Shown here piece after piece: positions 12,897 to 25,723 of a DNA stretch of 64,000 nucleotides (positions are counted from its first letter, which is position 1; the number at the start of each line of letters is the position of its first letter). The stretch comes from Cheiracanthium punctorium (lineage: Eukaryota; Arthropoda; Arachnida; Araneae; Cheiracanthiidae). Both the position numbers and the translations under genes were made by a program. The notes beneath the pieces are model-generated. The model worked only from the letters and a program-made list of their open reading frames with translations, was not told the origin of the DNA and did not search any database. The stretch covers positions 1-64,000 of the forward strand of contig JAWZYV010012339.1 in assembly GCA_038373885.1 (NCBI GenBank). The letters are read 5' to 3'.

Positions 12897-15800
12897 ATTG
12901 TCATGGTTATCCAAGTTCCTCATGCGTATTTGAATTCCAAAGGACATAGGTGCTCATACAGGGAAGTAGGTGGAGAATCGGGCCCCTACCTCTAGCCGTC
13001 GGTATAGTGAACATTTTTATTGAATACTGAATATTTTTTTCATCATTTCAGTACTAAAATGTTTGAAAGCGCGGCATATGCCCACTCACTTAGAAATGCA
13101 AGAAATCCCCTCCCCTCCTACGCTTTAAAGTACTCGTATGTTCCTCCATACCGAAGCATCCACATAGATTTGGCCTCAACAAAGGTTTCTTTTTAAGCTT
13201 TTAAAATATCACACAACTAATAAACAAATTAAGCATTTTAGTACTGAAATAATGCAAAAAAGTTCAGTAAGCTGTAAAAATGTTCATACTACGTTCAGGC
13301 GTAATTGGATGGGAGGGGCAAGTTTTACCCTTCCTAGTCTACGCCACTGTGTGTGTGATGGGGTTATCCGCTATCCTTACACCATTGCAGGTAGTCAGCA
13401 CCCAAAGTAATTTTTTGTAAGCTCTTGAGATTTGAAACACCCACACGTAAAAGATTTTTAGCCCTATCTTCGAACTTCAAAGTATGAGTTGTCACTAAAC
13501 GGACCAATTCTGTGGGTGAGCAATTCAACGGGCAAACGGACCATTTCAAAGGAAAATTCTGTGGGTGCTTCAGCCACGGAGCACCAACGTAGTCGGCGCC
13601 ACTGCACTGACGCTCTAACGTCAGAGGTAAAAGATAAATTATGTCTTATTGGCTTTAACTTCTTCAGTTTTACTACGATAGGAAGGCGGCGGAAAACTGT
13701 ATACATCTCTAGGGCGTCAACAGACTGAATTTTCGGAGAGGTCCATTGAACTTTTTAATACATTGTTCAAAATGCAATTACAACCCCTGAAATCGTGGAG
13801 TGTGAAAATTTAAAGTTATAAAGCAAAATTTCAGAGGGGCACCATGGTCCCCTCACTGCAGCTGCCCTTTGTGCATCTTTGCTCCCTGGCACAGATCGTT
13901 CATTAGCTCACCATAGGCTCTTCTTACCGCGAACAAGCATTAAGGTGATTCTACGGGTATCCGCATACTCCATCAGAAGTAGGCGGGTAAATGTGAGTGA
14001 ATCTGCCTTCATATATACCTATCTTGACCGTGGTTCAAGACAGGTTTACTTGAGAAATACAGCACTATATTTTCTTCCTTGGGTAAATCATCTGAAAACG
14101 GAATTTAGAACCTTCAAAAATACTGTGCTTAATTTCTGGTGTGCCATACAAACGCATGAAAATCACCAAATTTCCAGTTTTAGATTTTTGATTAGTTTTA
14201 TGATATTTTAAAAACACGAGTTATATTAGAAATTTTTCGCTCCAAGATTATTTCATGAAAGCGTTAGAGTGCAACTTCATTTTGTGAAACTTTTCAAAGA
14301 AGTTTTTGTCTTTTTTTCTTATGCAAATATTGCACCCACAGTCGTAATTTTCTAATACTAGCATTCAAAAACGCTACAAAAATGTGTCAGACATTCACGA
14401 AAGGAATAAAAAGATTAACAAATATAAATTCTTATTGTTGAACGAAAGTTAAATGCAAAATTGTAAACCAAAAGACTCATATTGACACACTGCTTGCAGG
14501 TCATGTATATAAGAACGGTTTTCTCGAATTAAATCTAGAGTGCTGGGCGGGAAAAGCTCCGCCCTCATAGTGAAAGTTTACACCCACAGATAAAGAAATT
14601 ATTTCAACAGCATCAGCCATAAACATTCGAAATTAAATAGAGCTATAGTAGATTATTTAAATAAAAATAGGAAATATACAAAATTGACAACTCAAGCAAT
14701 ACATTCTATAAGTACAGCATTTATATATTAATTTTTAGGAACAAAAGCGGAACTACATTCAAGGTAGGCAAAGGGGTTACCTCAATTCTGGTCACTCTTT
14801 ATTTAAATTACCGGAGTTCAGTGTGTTAAAATATATATAAAGAAATAATTTCAAACTGTATATTTTACGTAACCCAGTAGCACAGCAGTTTCGGCCAATA
14901 TCGCCTCGATATCGATTTGTCTCAATTTTGCCCAATATTGCTCAACATGAGTGCTGCGATATTGGAAGTTTTAAAAAGTGTGTTTTTTAGATTTTAAGTT
15001 GATATTATGTTTATTTCCCAATTAGAATAGGCTATAAATCACATATAAATATATTTTAATTTTGATTCATCCCATGGAAAAATAAAAAATGTAGATCGGC
15101 ATCAGGCAATACAAATCCATTTCGCCAAAGGACGAAGCGACAACCCTTGCCACACATTGCTGAAGTCTGCCATAAAACGGCCGTTTTATTAGATTTTGGC
15201 CAATATTGCCCAGTGTCGATATTCCGATATTTAAAGTTGTGAAAGGTTTTTATACTGAATACCTTACTTTGTTTTCGTTTGCTTTAGCCGAAAAATAGAA
15301 TTAAGCAATCATATGTGCAAGCATTTTACATTTCACAGTCCCACAAAGAGAAAAACATAAATGAATGCCGGAGAGTACTGGTCAATCTCGCTTAAGATCG
15401 AGAGGCAAACAACTCATGCATCGTCTCAAATGGAGTGGGTTTAGTAACGATTTTGGTCAATATTATCAAATATTGTTAATGCGACATTGGAAGTTTTTAT
15501 ATTTAATATCTCTGTTTATATTTAGTTCTTTTTTTCATCATCGGCAATTTAACATTAATATTATTAAACACTTCATTGTTTTCTTTTTGTTTGTTTCTTT
15601 TAACAACAAAAGTATAAGCAGAGAAAATGAATAAAACTTACATTTTATGAATGCTAATATTTATGCAATACGCTTCTTTTTCCAGATAAAAGAAACTGTA
15701 AAAAATATTTATTTAATATTAATCTTCTTTTTCTTTACTTTTTATAACCTTAAGAGACCTTACCAAGTAAAATAAAATCTCACTTTCTGGCCAAAACTAA

Positions 15801-16768
15801 AGTACAATGTGTTTGAACAAATAGAACTTTTCAACATGTTAATTTTCTTTTCAGAGTATAAAAATGAAATTTTTTTTATTCGATTATATGATTTAATTAT
15901 TTAGGTTTCTTTTTAAAACATTATTTATTTAAGAATTAATCATTTTTATTTCTCTATATCTCAACTTCAAGGGCGTAGCCCGAAGGCGGGACATTAGAAT
16001 AATTCCATCCCACTTCAACTTTTCCTTTGGATTTAACGTAGTATTGAATTAAAATGATAAGGCTCTTACAGTAATATTCCGGCAAAATGCCCCCCCCCTC
16101 AATTCTACCCTTTTTAATTTGCTGATTCATTTGTAGTAAATATTTATTAATCCTTTAATCATTTTTTATTTCTCGACTTCCTATAACTTTAAGGGATTAA
16201 GGGACTAATTAAGGGAGTAGCAAGAGATATGAATTTTATAAATTAATTCATCCCATTAAATGTTTTTCTCTAAACTTTGGATTAAACGCTCCATTGAAAA
16301 AAGAAAAAAAGAAAAGCTCTTACAAGAGAAACAGTAGCATGTATGAGTTTAAATTTTAAGGGGGGGGGGAGATGCGTTATTTTAAACATTAATGTTACTA
16401 GAGAGTTAAAATAAATGCTCTAAAATAGCCTTTTTTAATAATTGTTTTACATTTTCGAGGTAAGTTAAATACGTCCCTAAGTAAAAAAAGGATATACGTC
16501 ATATTTGCAGTATCTTCTTTGTGTTTTACTTATCAATTATATGTGTGTGTGTGTAGGGGGGGGGGGTTGCGAGTGTGTGCGACTGCGTGCGCGTGTGTGT
16601 ATGTCTAAAATGATTTCACAATGGCATGTAGAAACAAATCAAGCATCCTCGATTTTCATACTGTTTTTGGCCCGCTGATTCTGATAAATGTACTTTTTCT
16701 TTTTTTTTTTTTTATCCTACGGGGTATGTAATTTTTGCAGTAATATTCTTTGTGTTTTGCTTATTAAT

Positions 16769-16821
<53 letters not shown>
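16769..16821. repeat. (TC)n(TA)n microsatellite in U3
   Basis: This is the paralogue of 5267-5313, with about 34 bp of TA repeat. Confidence 0.95.
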
Positions 16822-16823
<2 letters not shown>

Positions 16824-17432
16824 CATTCACTATAATTTTCTTTTAAGAGAAATATTATTTGATATTTTTGTGTAAGTTTATTTATTTGAAATTTAATGGT
16901 TTATTTGAATTAACAGAGATAATAATTGACCTTATTATCTAATTTCTCCTACTCTAACTAAGCTCCAGTTGATAATCTACTCAGATAAAAATGCCGTCAT
17001 CATTTGGTGAAAAATATCGACGATGGTTTTAATCTAATTCATTATACGAAATTAATAACTTTAAAAACAGCTGAATAAGACAGTATTTATAAAATTCTAT
17101 TTGTTAAGATCAATTTATACAGCTCATCTAAAATGCGTTTACGAATTAAATGTTTTAAATATTCACACCCACAAGGGCAATTTATCAGAATCGAAACCGT
17201 GTAACCCATTTCTCTGTGAAGCGCCCAAGGCATATTTTAGGTAGCAAATTTTATTTGTCTGAGGTATCTTTATTATTAAGTATAAATTAATTGAAACTAA
17301 ATTGCATGTCCATTAACGAAACTGGATAGGCATTCTAGGTGTTTCTAGGGTGAGCTTCAAGCTGCCGAGAATGTTGAAGCTGATTTTAGGCCTAATTCAT
17401 TGTAAGGGAGAGGTAAAAGGTTTGATCAGGAC

Positions 17433-17572
17433 TAGGGATTTATGCGAGACAGGACAAGACAGACATTTGTAGTTTCTATGCGGGACGAGACAGCTCCAAT
17501 TTTCACAGCTCCAATTTTATAGGGATTTTGCGAGACGAGAGAGCCCGATTTTTCGTGTCACGTGCATCCCTA
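17433..17572. mobile_element. GAGACG-rich hAT-type MITE (U3 copy)
   Basis: Same insertion as 5925-6049 with the same ATCAGGAC/ATCAGGAT flanks. It is 15 bp longer because 'cagctccaatttt' is duplicated internally. Confidence 0.8.
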
Positions 17573-18940
17573 ATCAGGATCACACCCTATTCCTCCCCGT
17601 TTGATATGTCTGCAGCAGTGGCGTAGAAATGGGGAAGGCGGAAGGGGTGGTCCGTCCTCGTCGGCAAGCTAAAAACAATAGAGATGGCAGCACCAAACCC
17701 ATTTTTTCCTATGAATATTTGCTTGAAAACCTTCTCCGCGTGAGTACCGGATCCAAGGGAAGGGCGATGAGGAGGCTTCCCTTGAGCGCATTAAACCTAA
17801 AATTTAGTCAAGTTGCTAGGGGGTTTAACCCACTTTTGAACCCATGTTTAAAATGTTCGCTCTCATCATTGGAAAGACAGAACGGAGAAGACTCCCGTTC
17901 AATTTTTATAATGGTTCCTTCATGGGCATAGAATGAGAATCTTCACCGTTGCGTCCGAGCAAGGATAACAGTAAACCAGTTAAAATTTAAGATTGTTTTC
18001 AAAGTAAAGAAGAGTTTCAGATGAAATTCCCCTCTTTTAAAAAAATCTGCTTATGCTGCAGCCATTTTAAATTTGCCTGTCTTATGCAGATTCTCAGAAC
18101 TCGAGGATTTCTAAGCACATACCCCTTTTGTCTAGGTAATAATCAGAAAGAGGTGTATTACACTAATTTCACATTTGACTTTTTCTTTTAGCGATGGAAT
18201 TTTGATTGGTTTAAACTAATCATTACATTTCAAAGGAAAAGCAAAATAATTACATTACGAGCTTTATTGGAAAAAAAAAATACTATGCAACAGAAATATC
18301 ACAATCAGTCAAATTTCTTGTCATGTAAATCTAGATTTGGTTAAAAAAAAAGTGATTTCATTTTCAAATGTAACAATTCAGGATCAATTTATTCTTGTTC
18401 AACCTTCTGGCGGTCAAAGGCCGTCCAAACGGCTCTTCATTCAAACAGCCAGCCGGCCGGCCGAGAGAAAGTAACACTTCTTAACTCTGCCTTGCAGCAG
18501 GCGGAACTTTTTACGATTGTATGACAATAGCCGATACGGGAGGCGCGAATACTTCCCACGACCCCCAGATGTATTTTCTCTTTTAACGTCACACGAAACT
18601 TTCCCCAGTTATTCTTCAGCGCGGTCATCATAAAAGCCAGCTCTCAAGGAAGTGTAGATTTTCACCACCACCTGCGGTGAATTCCCATCAAATAATTTCT
18701 GAAAGGGGGAAAGCAACGTTCTTCGAATTTCGGCCGGGTGTGGACTTCTGGAGGCTCTAATTGAAAGCTCGGCCGAATGTCAGATGGTTAATCTACCTCA
18801 TCCATGTCTAAAATCATCAGATGTTTCAAAAAACGCTGCTTGTATATTGTTTCTAAGCATAGTATTGTTTCTAAGCTCATTCATTTCCAGGATTTTTAAC
18901 AATTTTGTACCCCTCTAAACAGCTCTTGCTAACCCAGGTA

Positions 18941-19290
18941 GCACACATACGTTGGGGCAACGTATGAATGCATACGTTGGGGCAACGTTGAAATGACACG
19001 TTGGCTTACGGTTATCCAACGGTTGGCAACTGGTTATTTCTTACGTTGGGCCAACGTATGCTCTAACGTTTTGCCAACATATTTCCAACCGTTGGGCTAA
19101 CGTATGAATGCATACGTTGGGCTAACGTATAAATACATACGTTGGGCTAACGTATTAATGCATACGTTGGGCTGACATATTAATGCATACGTTGGGCTAA
19201 CGTATTAATGCATACGTTGGGCTAACGTATTAATGCATACGTTATGTTAACGTATAAATACATACCTTGGGTTAACGTGTAAATGTATAC
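18941..19290. repeat. Minisatellite of self-complementary 24-bp units
   Basis: About ten units of the type ATACGTTGGGCTAACGTAT plus a short spacer (AATGC or AAATAC) are arranged head to tail. Each unit has perfect 7-bp inverted arms ATACGTT/AACGTAT around GGGCT. Divergence rises toward both edges. The array directly follows CCCAGGTAGCACA at the U3 breakpoint. Arrays of this look often sit at ends of non-autonomous transposons, but I cannot name the family. Confidence 0.85.
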
Positions 19291-19969
19291 ATCTGGACAG
19301 CGTAAAATCTGTATGTTGTCACTCTATTATCCAACTGTTGGAAATTGGTTATTTTTAACATTTAGCTTTCATAATTGTTAACCGTTACATTTATAAGTTA
19401 GTTTCATATTTTAGGCCAATGCAGAAACCTTGGATAATTATATTTGACAAATTGATGTGCTATTTCATAACATTTCTATAGATATATGAAAAACTGTCAA
19501 ATTTGAAATTAAAGTTTTTAATTATTTTACTAACAGCAAATGCAGTGACGGATTCAGATAAGTTTTAAGGGACGGCAGATATGTAGAACGAAGCATATTA
19601 TCAAATAGTCACATTTTTTCTTTCATCAAATATGGTTCCACTTCAACAGTGGGTTTCTGTGCGCTTAGGAGGAGGGCGAGCGGACACCCCACCCCCCTAA
19701 AAAGTACTTTTGTCGACAACATCGTCAGTTGCCAAAGGACTGTCAGCAAATTTCAGCTTTAATCACCAATCTGTAAAATGCTCAGTGTATAAATTACCAG
19801 TTCTGCCAACAGTTTATTATAAGTTATACTATATCATGAACATAGTCTTGTTACGATTTTCCTTTTAGTGATTTTTGTGCCAGTAAATAAGTCCCTTTTG
19901 TCCCCTCATGCCAACTTCATTCCAGATCATGTAATGTAGTGTGTATTTAAGGCAAACAAGCACATTAAG

Positions 19970-20105
19970 TATCTGCCTGGGGTGGGGGGTGCCTCGGGCG
20001 AAGGACTTTTAGGAGATTTAATGCATATTCACGCTACATCTGGAGGAAACCGCCCAAGAGGCCAGATAATCGGTGTATATTTTTGAAAGAATATTGGTAT
20101 ATATC
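19970..20105 (+). repeat. SINE-like dispersed repeat, partial copy 1
   Basis: Contains 'gggcgaaggactttt', 'catattcacgctacatctgg' and 'aaaccgcccaa' in the same order as copies at 27,990, 29,890 (reverse) and 62,200. No complete ends were found. Confidence 0.55.
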
Positions 20106-20585
20106 GTCAGAAAATTTTGTCTTTACACCCCACTCCCAACATTTTTGCTTAAAAGCGGCTCTAGTCCCGTCACTAACAGAAATGTGTTATTTTCAAATAG
20201 TAAACGATCTGTCAAGTTACAAACATTATATTAATCTGTAGAAAACTAACCTATTTTGCACTATGAGGAAAATTAATATTGCAGGTGCAACTTATGAACT
20301 GTTTAAAAAAAAGGCGGGGGAGAGATCGGAAGCAGGAAAATATTTAGAAGGTCCTTTCAGAAGCTATCCTTTACAGTTTTAGAGAACCAGGACGGCAGGC
20401 AAACAAAATCATAAAAACTTTTCGAATTAATTAAAAGAAAAAACATATAACGTAAAGGAAAGTATGCTTATTTTTTGAAATATGATTCACATCCCTCCTT
20501 CTCCTTTGATAGTTACTTCTGTAAAGTGTCCCTCAAAACCTCTGAAAATTTACTCAATTGAAACTTTTGTAAGGAGGCTTAATCT

Positions 20586-20588
<3 letters not shown>

Positions 20589-20617
<29 letters not shown>
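20589..20617. repeat. 29-bp poly-T run
   Basis: Uninterrupted T run. It could be the tail of a minus-strand retroposon, but no body was identified. Confidence 0.95.
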
Positions 20618-20622
<5 letters not shown>

Positions 20623-20852
20623 TCATGTGGGGAAATCCAATAGGAGTATAAAGTCACTGAAGAATGTCACAGAAATCATTCTTTACTAAAATATTTATTT
20701 ATTATTTTTTACATTTATTTCAATTTACGTAATTTTTTAGATTCTTAATTTTTAGTTTGCCTGAATAAATTTGGTATGGAATACAATGACATTTCGTAGT
20801 TCTATTTTTATTTTCAGTTAACTGTAGATATTGACTGCAAAGAAAAAAAATT

Positions 20853-20886
20853 TTGCATGCGTAATGCATATGCATTACGCATGCAA
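20853..20886. repeat. Perfect 34-bp palindrome
   Basis: The arm TTGCATGCGTAATGCAT is followed at once by its exact reverse complement, with no spacer. Flanking bases do not extend the match. Confidence 0.95.
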
Positions 20887-21064
20887 GTATCAACACACAG
20901 GTGCATCTATATTATCTGATTATGAGAAAGATATCAGTACAACAGAATGTATTAGTGATGCTGCTTACACGCTATAGCACATAAAATGAAAAAAGTCGTT
21001 GATGGTACACAAAAAAAAGTTACGACGCGTCCCGCATAATTACCATTGCAGAAAATTTTGAACA

Positions 21065-21072
<8 letters not shown>

Positions 21073-21107
<35 letters not shown>
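21073..21107. repeat. (AG)n microsatellite
   Basis: About 17 uninterrupted AG dinucleotides. Confidence 0.95.
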
Positions 21108-21109
<2 letters not shown>

Positions 21110-21988
21110 TTTTTTACTAAAATACGCAGTAGAAGAGACTTGTCAAAGCAATAAAAATGTTTTTTCTTCCAGTACTCTCAAAGAGTATTTGATTGCATAT
21201 AGATTATGTATTTTTCTCCATAAAATTTGAGTCCTGTAGCATATAACAGGTGTAGATACAAAAATCTCTTCTAAAATATAATAAATAAATAACAAAATGA
21301 AGTTGGTAAATATAGGTATATATATGAACTGTAAAGTACTATAACACATTTGTAAAATATTAAAATAACTGAATTCTTAAAACTGTAAAATATTTTATAC
21401 ATACCTTTAACAACAAAACAATTTTGATGCACAAATTTAAATCCTTGTTGTTGATTAACCACTGTGAACCAACGAGATTTCAAAATTGAAGTAGTGTTAG
21501 TTTAATAACTACTTCTAAATCTGAAATCTCATTAGTCATTATAATCTTGCAAAATATAAGCACGGCTCAAGTTGATTTTTTTTTCAGAATAATCTTATTA
21601 GGAGAAAACAATTGTGTCCAATTTTACCTTCACGACTGTTGTACAACTATGAGCAAATAAAACTTTATTTTTAAGCTGTCTAGCATTGTTTAGTAATCCA
21701 AAACGCATCTTTTAATAAGCACTGTGCAATTATTATATATTTATTACCATAGCTGCATAGTAAGTTGTTTGCTTACATACTTCGAAGATCGTTAGGCTTA
21801 TGGACAATCGAACTATAATCAATGCATCAATATTAATAGTTATCGTGATTCAAGTTACTACGAACCTATGCAACGATTAAAATTCACAGAAATATAGCTG
21901 AAAAGATAAATATTCGTTTCAGATTTCAACTATCAATCACTTTATAAAAGTGTATCAACACATCATACAAGCAATTTCCCCCGATATT

Positions 21989-23485
21989 ATATTTTCCCCC
22001 GAAATACAGCGATAAGTAGAAAGCAGCTGTCATTCAGCTACCTTTAAACAGGGTTTAATTTCCATCCAAAAAAGTGCAGTAGCCCTACATTTTTTTTTGT
22101 ATAATTTGTAACATTAAATACCTAACTTACTGTATTATTAGGTGCAACTTTTCTTACCTTTGGAATAGTACACAATGTAATAAAATTAACATCAACAGAA
22201 ACAATTACGAAGGCTATTAAAATTTTTAATACTGTAAAAAATTCACTGAGAGAAAAAAGAAGTAGTGGAGCTGCCCCCCGTGAGCTCCCAAGTGTTCTGC
22301 ACCCACGAAAACTTCTCTGTTTGTGCTTGAGATCTGACATACTACATTAAAAACCAACCGTCACTCAGTAAGATTTTATTTTCGAACTATGCCGTTGCAA
22401 AGCACACATCGTCATCAGTAGCGTAGCTATGCCGTTAAGACCCGTGGCAAATTCATTGGATGGGGTCTTTCCTCAATGTAAAGAAGCTCAACCAACACAT
22501 TGTAGTTCCCTTTTTCGGCCTTTCTACTCGGGAAAGGCTCCCGTTCCGGTCGGTGGCGTTTGCCCGTTCTGCCGCCCTATAGTTAGGCCACTGAATGTCA
22601 TTGCCATCGACGTTCCTCAAGCCATAGATGTAACTTACTATAAGGGGGCAATGGGGCAATGTGGGGGGAGGGGGCAAAATTTTAAGAAAATTCATATTAT
22701 CCCCTATTTGAAAATATTTTCTACGATAGGAAACATTTTGCCCCCCCCCCCGCTCCAGTGTTACATGCCAAAACATTTTGCCCCCTCCACCGCAATGTTA
22801 CATGCCAATTTACGCCAATGTCATGCGCATTTGAATTCCAAGGGACATGGGTGCGCATACAGGGAAGTAGGTGGATGATCTGGCCCCTCCCTCAAGCCGT
22901 CGGTATAGTGAATATTTTTATAGCATACTGAACTTTTTTTCATTATTTCAGTAATAAAATGTTTGAAGCGTTAAATTGACATGAGCTCTCTCCCTTACAA
23001 ATGCAAGAAACCTCCCCACCCCTCCCTTCTATGCCTTAAAGTACTCATATGTGCGTCCATGGCAAAGCACCCACGTAGATATGGCCCAGATAAAGGTTCA
23101 CTCTTAAACTTTTAAAATAATCACACAACTAATAAACAAATCAAACATTTTAGTACTGAAATAATGCAAAAAAGTTCAGAATGCTTTAAAAATGTTCATA
23201 ATACGTACTGGCATAATTGGATAGGGGGGCAAGTTTAACCCCTCCTTGTGTATGTCACCATGTTGGGACTTGGGACTATCAGTACACACCATTCCTGGGG
23301 CTCAGCCTCTTTTTGTAAGCTCGAGTTTTAAAGCACTCACATAAATGTCTCTTCTTAGCCCTGTCTATGAACTTTAAAGTATGAATTGTTACTAATATTT
23401 TTGTGGGTGCTCCGCACCCACAGAATTTTTTCAGAGGGTACTTGAGCCCCGGAGCACCCACGTAGTTGGTGCCACTTTATGCCAT
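21989..23485. repeat. Tandem array unit U4 (partial Y'-Z')
   Basis: 21,989-22,740 is nearly identical to U2 9138-9890 (offset about 12,853). From about 22,820 it instead resembles block Z of U1 from 1430 onward at lower identity, up to about 23,485. U4 therefore keeps the Y-to-Z continuity that U2 lost. Confidence 0.8.
22416..22593. mobile_element. hAT-type MITE, uninterrupted copy in U4
   Basis: Same ends and length as 9563-9740, with ATCGTCAT before and AATGTCAT after. Confidence 0.7.
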
Positions 23486-23545
23486 CCCTTGTGATAGCAA
23501 TGTGTTATTCGCGATCTGTAGTCTTAGACACAGAATTTTAGAATG

Positions 23546-23795
23546 CAGTAGACCCCACTATAACATGGTACATACGTTCTGTGTTATATGAATCCCCGTT
23601 GTATGAGTGACAAACACATGAACAGCATCATTAATGTTAACTGGCAATACAAAAACATCTGTATCATTCTTTTACCGTGTTGTTCGCTTTTTTAACGCGT
23701 TGTAGGAAACGGATTGCAATTTTCCCACCTTGTTATACGAATCCGTCTTAAATGAAATCGTGTTTTCGGAGGAAAGGGGGGGGGGTGTCCTACTG
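23546..23795. mobile_element. Tc1/pogo-type MITE (CAGTAG ends)
   Basis: Starts CAGTAGACCCCACTATAACA and ends GTCCTACTG followed by TA. The left TA is mutated. The interior has 'tgttatatgaatccc' and 'tgttatacgaatccg', a pattern typical of short pogo/Tigger-like elements. A fragment of the same family lies near 32,312. Confidence 0.55.
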
Positions 23796-23799
23796 TATT

Positions 23800-25047
23800 T
23801 TTAACACTATTAGAACAGATCATACATTATATTAGAAATATAGTTTCCTGAAAAGACCTATAGCAAATTCTTGACTGTATTTTTAAAGTAATCTTATATT
23901 TTCTGAAAATGTGGACTAGCAATTAACAATTACGCTTAAAAGAAATCTTGAAGAAAATAATTCTTTTTGCGTTTGGTGAAATCAATTTTAAGAAATAAAA
24001 AAATGCTATTCATAAGTAGAGCCCCCACTCAACTTCTCCATTCTTCATTTAATACACTTTTATTTGATAATGCTCAACCAGAAGTCAAAGCCCGTTGTGG
24101 AGGCAATTACAAAGGGCGCTAGGAAAAACATTTGACGAAAATATGTCTACGCTCAGTATATTTAGAATAAATAACTTCATATTCAATTTTTATTATATAC
24201 CCAAATCGAATTTCATTCTCTTCTGGGAACGTGCTGAAGCTTTTCGCGTTCGAAATAGTTCGTTTTGTGTACACAGCCATTCTTATATCCATGCAGACGA
24301 TTTATTTGTAAAAAAAAAAAATTAAACTTTGGAAAAACTATTTTAAATGAATTATAATTTCCCCAATTGTACGACGTCATTTTCATTTGAAACAGCTCAT
24401 TTTGTCACGCAAATGATTCTTCTTCTTCTTCTTCTTCTTTTTTTTTTTTAACTCTCGGAAGTAAAATGGGGTTGAAAAGAACGAAAAATCGCTTTAAAAT
24501 GAGGGATCGGTGTAACTATATAGTAGGATGAAATTGTTTTGAGAAGTTTTACGCTTTTAATGTAAAAAAAGGGTCCACTCAAAAAATATATTTATATTTA
24601 TTTAATGAAGCTCTATTATTGACATTGCTCATATTTTTTTCCTTGGAGTGCAAACTTTAAAAACAAACTTCAAAAGTATTTTTAATTATTTTAATGCATT
24701 TTAAATAGTTAGTTATTAATAATTATCCTAAAAATCAATACATTTTATTAAGTATATCTGTATTTTAAAAACGATGTATCGTAAATTTCCGACTGATACC
24801 CATTGTGGTTGGTCCTGATTTTGTTTTTAATTATTTTTTGATGTAATGAATTTTAAGAAATTTTTTATTTCTTTTATTTTCAAGATTTTATAGATTATAA
24901 GTAGTAAGAGTTAAAAATTGGGGTTATTTGTAAATATTTTATAAATAATAAAAGTTCTATTTATTAAAAACGAATAAATGCTAATGATTGCGCATTAAAA
25001 ATCACGCAATAAACACAAAAGGTCTGTACAAGCATTTCGTATGGTAC
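23800..25047. other. Gene-free AT-rich stretch
   Basis: Contains a short (CTT)n/poly-T tract near 24,417-24,450 and no recognisable gene, exon or transposon end. Confidence 0.6.
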
Positions 25048-25055
25048 AATGGGTC

Positions 25056-25241
25056 CAGGGATGGACGCGAGACGCGCGAGACGAGAAATAGGACTGTCTC
25101 CTCTCGTCTCGCAGTGGTAAACCTCTGTCTTGTCTCGCGTCTCGTCTCGTCTCACAACCACTTTGTCTCGCCTCGCGTCTCGCACAGAAATTGCCTTTCT
25201 CGTCTCGCGCGAGACGCGAGACGTCTCGCGAGTCTCGCAAA
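25056..25241. mobile_element. Left half of a GAGACG-type MITE
   Basis: Dense GTCTCGCGTCTCGTC-like repeats follow a TIR of the family seen intact at 52,528 and 53,739. No matching right TIR occurs near its inner end. Confidence 0.7.
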
Positions 25242-25723
25242 ATTAAGGACTGCGAATTTTTACCATATTTTTAGTAACATTAATACTAGTTATTGAAAAT
25301 TAACATTAACAATAGCAATTAGTTGCACATTGCCATATTAGTACATATATTAGTTACCATATTAACTCATATAGTTATTTGAAATGATAAAAATTCGGAT
25401 TTAATCCGTATATATAATGTGACATGACACCGAAAATTTATTTATTTGCGTAACTGCGTAAATGTAATATTTATGGTTGATGGGAGTTTCATTTGCTTTT
25501 GAAAATATATAAAGCTTTGAATTTTGTCAGATATGTTGCAGAACTCAGGGACACATGTTGGTCTAATTAAACGGCCCCAATGTACGGAATAGTGATTAAT
25601 TATAGTGAGCGGAATAGTGAATAATTAAAGTGAAGCTTACTTATCCCCCCTCCCGTTTTAGTGTATGAGATATGGGTTTCATATTTAATCGGGGGAACCC
25701 GGGTTTAAACTGTTCATTTACAC

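Larger units (their letters stand above)
10336..18931. repeat. Tandem array unit U3 (complete X-Y-Z-W)
   Basis: This is the fullest unit: X 10,336-11,500, Y 11,501-12,680, Z from 12,681 and W ending at 18,931. X, Z and W are near-identical to U1. Y resembles U2's Y' at about 80% by eye. Homology to U1 stops abruptly after 'gctcttgctaa' at 18,931. No protein-coding gene is supported. Confidence 0.9.
18932..21988. other. 3-kb unrelated segment replacing X' and part of Y' between U3 and U4
   Basis: U1/U2 homology breaks after 18,931 and resumes at about 21,989 ('cccccgaaatacagcgataag', matching 9139 onward). The 1.7 kb expected from U2 is replaced by 3.06 kb of unrelated, mostly AT-rich DNA. 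It holds the minisatellite at 18,941-19,290, a SINE-like fragment near 20 kb, a 29-bp poly-T, a 34-bp palindrome and a (GA)n tract. No gene is recognisable. Confidence 0.75.

Noticed and set aside
18941..19290. CRISPR array
   Set aside because: The spacing is regular but the spacers are 4-6 bp and near-identical, and the context is eukaryotic. It is a minisatellite.
24988..25296. Overlapping Arg-rich ORFs in the GAGACG repeat (also 34,564-34,956)
   Set aside because: They are translations of GCGAGAC/GTCTCGC tandem repeats open on both strands, not proteins.
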